A DNA stretch of 64,000 bases from SZUA-442 sp963753185. GTDB lineage: Bacteria; Actinomycetota; Acidimicrobiia; Spongiisociales; UBA5794. Of this stretch, positions 60,769 through 64,000 are shown one piece after another. Numbering within the stretch: the first letter of the stretch is position 1; the number at the start of each line of letters is the position of its first letter. The stretch lies in assembly GCA_963753185.1 (NCBI GenBank), contig CAVWBO010000007.1, positions 2,604,001 through 2,668,000 of the forward strand, given 5' to 3'. Both the position numbers and the translations under genes were made by a program. The notes beneath the pieces are model-generated. The model had not been told where the DNA came from and ran no database searches. It was given only the letters and a program-made list of their open reading frames with translations.

Positions 60769-62001
60769 GTGCCATCTCGCGAAATGATGAGAAAGTACGC
60801 CGAGGTGTCCATCCACGTCGGCCTCGGGCTCGAGCCTGGGGATCGCGTGCTCATCGAGATCCCGACAACGCTCCCCGACCTCGCCCACGACCTGGTCGAA
60901 GTTGCGTACGAGGGCGGGGCCGACAACGTCGAGGTCCTCTGGCTCGACACGGTGATCGATCGAGCCCGGTTCACCCACGGAGGTGCGACAGCGGCGGAGA
61001 CCGTCTCGGAGCGGAGCCGATTCAAGGCGCTCGCGTTCGAGGACGGGGTGTCGTACCTGCGGGTCTCCGCCGAGGACCCGGCTTCGATGGCAGGAATCGA
61101 CTCGGCGCTCGTCGGCGGGTTTGCGAAGCGCAACAACCAGGTCCTGTTGCCCGCACGAGCGGGACAGATGGCACTCGAGGACCCATGGGCCGTGATCGGT
61201 GCGCCGGTCCCGGGTTGGACGACGACCGTGTTCCCCGACACCGACCTCGACGAGGCCACCGAGCTGATGTGGAATGCGATCTTCCGGGCGTGCCGGATAG
61301 ACCAGCCCGACCCGGCCAACGCGTGGCGCATCCACCTCGATGACCTCGTCGCGAGACGGGACTACCTCACCAGCCGACGGTACGCCGCGCTGCGCTACCG
61401 GGGACCCGGCACCGAACTCGAGGTCGGCCTCACCGATCGTGTCAGGTGGGACGGAGGCGCGGCGACCACATCGAAGGGACGCCGCTTCGCCCCCAACATC
61501 CCGACCGAGGAGGTCTTCACATCACCGCACCGTGGCAAGGCGAGCGGCCGCGTGAGGGCGACGAAGCCGCTCAGCTACTTCGGAACCCTCATCACCGACT
61601 TCTGGCTCGAACTCGCGGAGGGCGTAGTCGTCGACTGGGGCGCAGGAGGCGGAGGCGACGCTCTCAACCAGATCCTCACGACGGATGAGGGATCGGCACG
61701 CTTCGGAGAGACCGCCATGGTGCCCCAATCAGGTGCCGTCGCCGCCGAGGGACTCATCTGGAACAACACGCTCTATGACGAGAACGACGCCTGCCACATC
61801 GCGCTCGGTGCGTCGTATCCCACGTGCCTCGAGGGCGGCCCAGGGCTCACCGTCGACGAACGCCTCGAGGTCGGCCTCAACCAGTCAAGCGTCCACGTGG
61901 ACTTCGTCGTCGGCTCCCCTGCCGTGAGCGTGCACGGGGTAACACCCGACGGATCGGAGGAACCGATCATCGTCGGTGGTGAATGGGGCTTCTCGCCCTG
62001 A
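60769..62001 (+). CDS. M29-family (thermophilic-type) aminopeptidase
   Basis: The 410-residue protein matches metallopeptidase family M29: REMMRKYAEVSIHVGLGLEPGDRVLIEI, YRGPGTELEVGLTDRVRWDGG, RRFAPNIPTEEVFTSPH (the conserved N-x-P-T-E-E-V-F-T-x-P-x metal site), SYFGTLITDFWLEL and NTLYDENDACHIALGASYP. The D-E-N and H residues bind the second metal. It is a cytoplasmic exopeptidase. GAAGGGAG lies six bases before GTG 60769, which is the preferred start over 60709. It converges on the secreted protein gene at 62269. Confidence 0.9.
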   Translation: MPSREMMRKYAEVSIHVGLGLEPGDRVLIEIPTTLPDLAHDLVEVAYEGGADNVEVLWLDTVIDRARFTHGGATAAETVSERSRFKALAFEDGVSYLRVSAEDPASMAGIDSALVGGFAKRNNQVLLPARAGQMALEDPWAVIGAPVPGWTTTVFPDTDLDEATELMWNAIFRACRIDQPDPANAWRIHLDDLVARRDYLTSRRYAALRYRGPGTELEVGLTDRVRWDGGAATTSKGRRFAPNIPTEEVFTSPHRGKASGRVRATKPLSYFGTLITDFWLELAEGVVVDWGAGGGGDALNQILTTDEGSARFGETAMVPQSGAVAAEGLIWNNTLYDENDACHIALGASYPTCLEGGPGLTVDERLEVGLNQSSVHVDFVVGSPAVSVHGVTPDGSEEPIIVGGEWGFSP

Positions 62002-62268
62002 ACGAGTGGGCGCCCTGGGACCGACCGAATGCCGCCAGCTGATCTGGGCTCGATCGACCTCCCCTTCGCACTGAACGGCACAGACGCCCATGCGGCCTTG
62101 ACGGACTGGACCAACGCCTCCCGTCGAGCGCCAATCGAGCCCACAACGAGGAGCAGTATCTGCCGTGGGCAGATACTGCTCCTTCAGGGACTCAAGTGCT
62201 GACTCGAGATCCTTGGGGGCCACAGAGGCCTGGTTTCTCCTCAGCCGACGCCGCGACGTCGCACGGGG
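62002..62268. other. convergent intergenic region, possible decayed minus-strand ORF
   Basis: This region separates two convergent genes and contains the hairpin at 62149-62183. A minus-strand frame starting near 62223 (MAPKDLESALESLKEQYLP) looks protein-like for about 25 codons, then degenerates into the other frames. No family was recognised. Confidence 0.3.
62149..62183. terminator. perfect 16-bp hairpin between convergent genes
   Basis: AGGAGCAGTATCTGCC and its exact complement are separated by GTG. The stem is strong in both directions and lies between the stops of two convergent genes, which fits a bidirectional terminator without U-tract. A repeat-element remnant is the alternative. 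Confidence 0.5.
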
Positions 62269-63066
62269 TCAGCTCCTACTTACCGACACCAGGCCGTCGG
62301 CAACGACGTAGAACGACTCTGGATTCCCGATGGGGAACCACTCGCTCCCCCCGATGCCGCCGTCGAGGCACACACCGTTGCCGAGCACACCATCGCTCCC
62401 GGGCAGGTAGACCTGACCGGTGATCGGATCGTCACCGACCTTCCACCTACCGCTGATGATCCCGCCCGTCCCGTCTTCGAGGGTGCACCAGTTGCCGGGA
62501 ATGTGATCCCTGACAGTCACGCGCACACCTGTCGGTCGCGTGCTGATGGGCAGGACCGATACCGTCCACACCCCAGGCTCTGCTGGAGTCCAGATGCACG
62601 GACCGTTGATCATCGTCGCCACGCCATCAACGAACCCACATGACGGGTAGACCTCGAGGAACACCGTCGACATGGCCTCGCTGACGAGCCCTCCGTACAG
62701 GGCCGTCGCCTGGATCGGAAGGGTGCAACCCTCCTCCGGACACGTCGACAACTCCTCGAACTCACTGACCTCTCGCGGGGTCGCCGTGATCGCCACCCGT
62801 TCACCGGCGCCGATGCTGGCAACGGTGAAGGTCTCGGTCCACGCGGCCGTCAATGTCACCGTGACGCCGTCAACGGCGGTTCTCGCCGTGTTCTCGACGT
62901 ACACCGTGAACGCTATACGGTCGGTGGCTTCGTGAACCCATGCTGGGTCCGCTTGAACCCAAACGGAAAGGCGAGGTGTTGACGGTGGCCTTGGCTTCGC
63001 GTAGGCGGGTGCAATCGCCGTCACAAGGACGACGGTGATGATGAGTGCGAACCATGAACGCTTCAT
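62269..63066 (-). CDS. secreted protein with CARDB/DUF11-like beta domain
   Basis: The 265-residue product has a signal peptide (KRSWFALIITVVLVTAIAPAYA). The mature N-terminal half looks like an immunoglobulin-like stretch of the CARDB type: LSVWVQADPAWVHEATDRIAFTVYVENTARTAVDGVTVTLT and ERVAITATPREVS. The C-terminal half has several cysteines (SCGFVDG, GPCIWTP, WCTLEDG, GVCLDGG) probably forming disulphides. GAAGGAGGGAGAAATC precedes the ATG. Function is unknown; it lies divergent from the ECF sigma gene and might be under its control. Confidence 0.65.
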   Translation of the reverse strand: MKRSWFALIITVVLVTAIAPAYAKPRPPSTPRLSVWVQADPAWVHEATDRIAFTVYVENTARTAVDGVTVTLTAAWTETFTVASIGAGERVAITATPREVSEFEELSTCPEEGCTLPIQATALYGGLVSEAMSTVFLEVYPSCGFVDGVATMINGPCIWTPAEPGVWTVSVLPISTRPTGVRVTVRDHIPGNWCTLEDGTGGIISGRWKVGDDPITGQVYLPGSDGVLGNGVCLDGGIGGSEWFPIGNPESFYVVADGLVSVSRS

Positions 63067-63221
63067 GATTTCTCCCTCCTTCCTCCTCCAATGTGGGTGT
63101 GTCCGGCAGATGCATCCGCCTCACCCGGTATCGCGACCTGCCGCATGGAAGCCCTCGCGCTCGCGTCCAGCTGTGAGGTCGTGGTGCCAGGCGGACACAT
63201 GGTGAATAGGGTTGGAGTTAC

Positions 63222-63785
63222 ATGCTCAGTTCGAGGTCCAGCGCGACAGCGGAGCAAGAGGAGGCGTTTTGCGACGTCTACCACAGCTACTACCCGCAGG
63301 TGTTTCGGTACTTGAGAAGGCGAACTGATGAGCAATCGGCAATGGACGCAACCGCCGAGACATTCCTCGTCGCATGGCGCCGACGGAATGACATGCCAGC
63401 CGGCACGTCCGGCCTCCCATGGCTCTACGGCGTCGCGCGACGTGTGCTATCCAATCAACGACGAGGTGAACGCCGGCGGAAGGCCCTCACGTTGAAGGTC
63501 GCTGCAACCGCACGTCGGTCTGAACCAAGCATCGAAGAGCGTGTCGTCCCAGAGGATCACATCCAAGCGGTCCTCCAGGCCATGGCACGACTCCGCCCGG
63601 ATGATCGGGAAGTTCTCCGCCTTGCCGAGTGGGAGGGTCTTTCCCACGCGGAGATCGGCGTCGCAATGGGGTGTTCGACCCACGCCGTGGATCAACGAAT
63701 GTACCGAGCCATGCGACGGCTCGCATCCGAGCTTCCCAGCGACTGGAGTGCCCCGGACCGCATCCCGAAGGAGGGGTCGCCATGA
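63222..63785 (+). CDS. ECF-type RNA polymerase sigma factor
   Basis: The 187-residue sigma factor has region 2 (EAFCDVYHSYYPQVFRYLRRRT, SAMDATAETFLVAWRRRND), then PWLYGVARRVLSNQRRGERRR, and region 4 (VLQAMARLRPDDREVLRLAEWEGLSHAEIGVAMGCSTHAVDQRMYRAMRRL) with a clear helix-turn-helix. GGAG precedes the ATG. Its stop overlaps ATG 63782 of the next gene, which is the usual place for an anti-sigma or partner membrane gene. Confidence 0.92.
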   Translation: MLSSRSSATAEQEEAFCDVYHSYYPQVFRYLRRRTDEQSAMDATAETFLVAWRRRNDMPAGTSGLPWLYGVARRVLSNQRRGERRRKALTLKVAATARRSEPSIEERVVPEDHIQAVLQAMARLRPDDREVLRLAEWEGLSHAEIGVAMGCSTHAVDQRMYRAMRRLASELPSDWSAPDRIPKEGSP

Positions 63786-64000
63786 TCGACCTCGATGCAG
63801 TACGGCGTTCTGTGGCAGAGGCGAACCCACTCCTGTCGACCGACCCGATTTCTCCCACCCAGGCGCAGGAGATCGTTTCGTCGATCGAGCGGCGGCTCCA
63901 GGTCGGATCCTGGGGCGTTACCGACACACCGCATCGCACCGAACCGGCAATGGACCGTGAGATCAGGCGCAGCCGATGGACGCCAGCCATCGTCGCCGCT
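63782..64000 (+). CDS. partial gene coupled to ECF sigma factor, possible anti-sigma
   Basis: 73 codons are visible before the window ends. MIDLDAVRRSVAEANPLLSTD, SIERRLQ and a basic REIRRSRWTPAIVAA, which may lead into a membrane helix, fit the N-terminus of a membrane-anchored anti-sigma or regulatory partner. The 4-bp overlap with the sigma gene (ATGA) shows co-translation. Identity is inferred from position only. Confidence 0.6.
   Translation, partial: MIDLDAVRRSVAEANPLLSTDPISPTQAQEIVSSIERRLQVGSWGVTDTPHRTEPAMDREIRRSRWTPAIVAA

Noticed and set aside
1..64000. CRISPR arrays, rRNA or tRNA genes, intact insertion sequences
   Set aside because: No spaced direct repeats, no conserved rRNA/tRNA cores and no complete transposase were seen.

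Overview
The window comes from a GC-rich actinobacterium, probably a deep-branching or uncultured member of the Actinomycetota. This is inferred from the many GTG starts, an F420/deazaflavin-type nitroreductase-family protein, PPOX and Eis-like genes, many class III nucleotide cyclases, and a dozen genes that look leaderless. No rRNA, tRNA or CRISPR array was found.

Layout. 1-3.2 kb (minus): a glycan cluster of GH130 phosphorylase (cut by the left edge), an alpha/alpha-toroid protein and a GT4 glycosyltransferase that carries a +1 frameshift. 3.5-16 kb: mostly single genes, namely DUF4242, a secreted protein, a STAND/LuxR regulator, a PPOX protein, two paralogous surface lipoproteins, a haem-binding protein, a winged-helix protein, an alpha/beta hydrolase and an Eis-like acetyltransferase. 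Among them at 9.8-10.3 kb lies a thioredoxin-fold AhpC/TSA-like gene read through an in-frame TGA exactly at the catalytic-cysteine position, which is a likely selenoprotein. 16-21 kb: two Cys-repeat lipoproteins followed by a MacAB-like adaptor/ATPase/permease operon. 21-29 kb: VOC, DUF2867, a DDN-like protein, a cyclase relic, a CPBP protease, an acyltransferase and a 1245-residue polytopic patatin-like protein. 29-32.5 kb: a MazEF-like pair, a truncated regulator, a stretch that looks alphaproteobacterial (ABC-F tail plus PaiB) and a second, truncated copy of the acyltransferase 3' end. 32.5-41.6 kb: DUF333, a membrane protein, a three-gene DUF2589 operon, a hydrolase-cyclase fusion, a phosphotransferase and a cyclase/ATPase/TPR regulator.

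41.6-47 kb is an accessory island. It holds a short tyrosine recombinase, an RHH protein, a frameshifted Fic gene behind a 10-bp inverted-repeat operator, VapBC and Phd/PIN modules, an amidase relic and a duplicated vapC tail. 47.1-51.3 kb holds the most system-like unit: a tightly overlapping minus-strand operon (leucine-rich-repeat protein, sirtuin deacylase, degenerate ParA-like protein with three Cys/His fingers and a membrane anchor) facing a divergent XRE regulator across a short AT-rich promoter region. 51.3-58.4 kb: three more class III cyclases of different architecture. 58.4-64 kb: a serine hydrolase, a HEPN/MNT toxin-antitoxin pair with a clear two-site operator, an M29-like aminopeptidase, a secreted protein, and an ECF sigma factor coupled to a gene that leaves the window.

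The recurring theme is signalling: five intact cyclases plus one relic, two more STAND/TPR-type regulators (one truncated), five toxin-antitoxin-type loci and one ECF sigma factor. Several pairs are translationally coupled by 4-bp overlaps. Frameshifts at 2825-2827 and in the Fic gene could be real decay or sequencing/assembly error.
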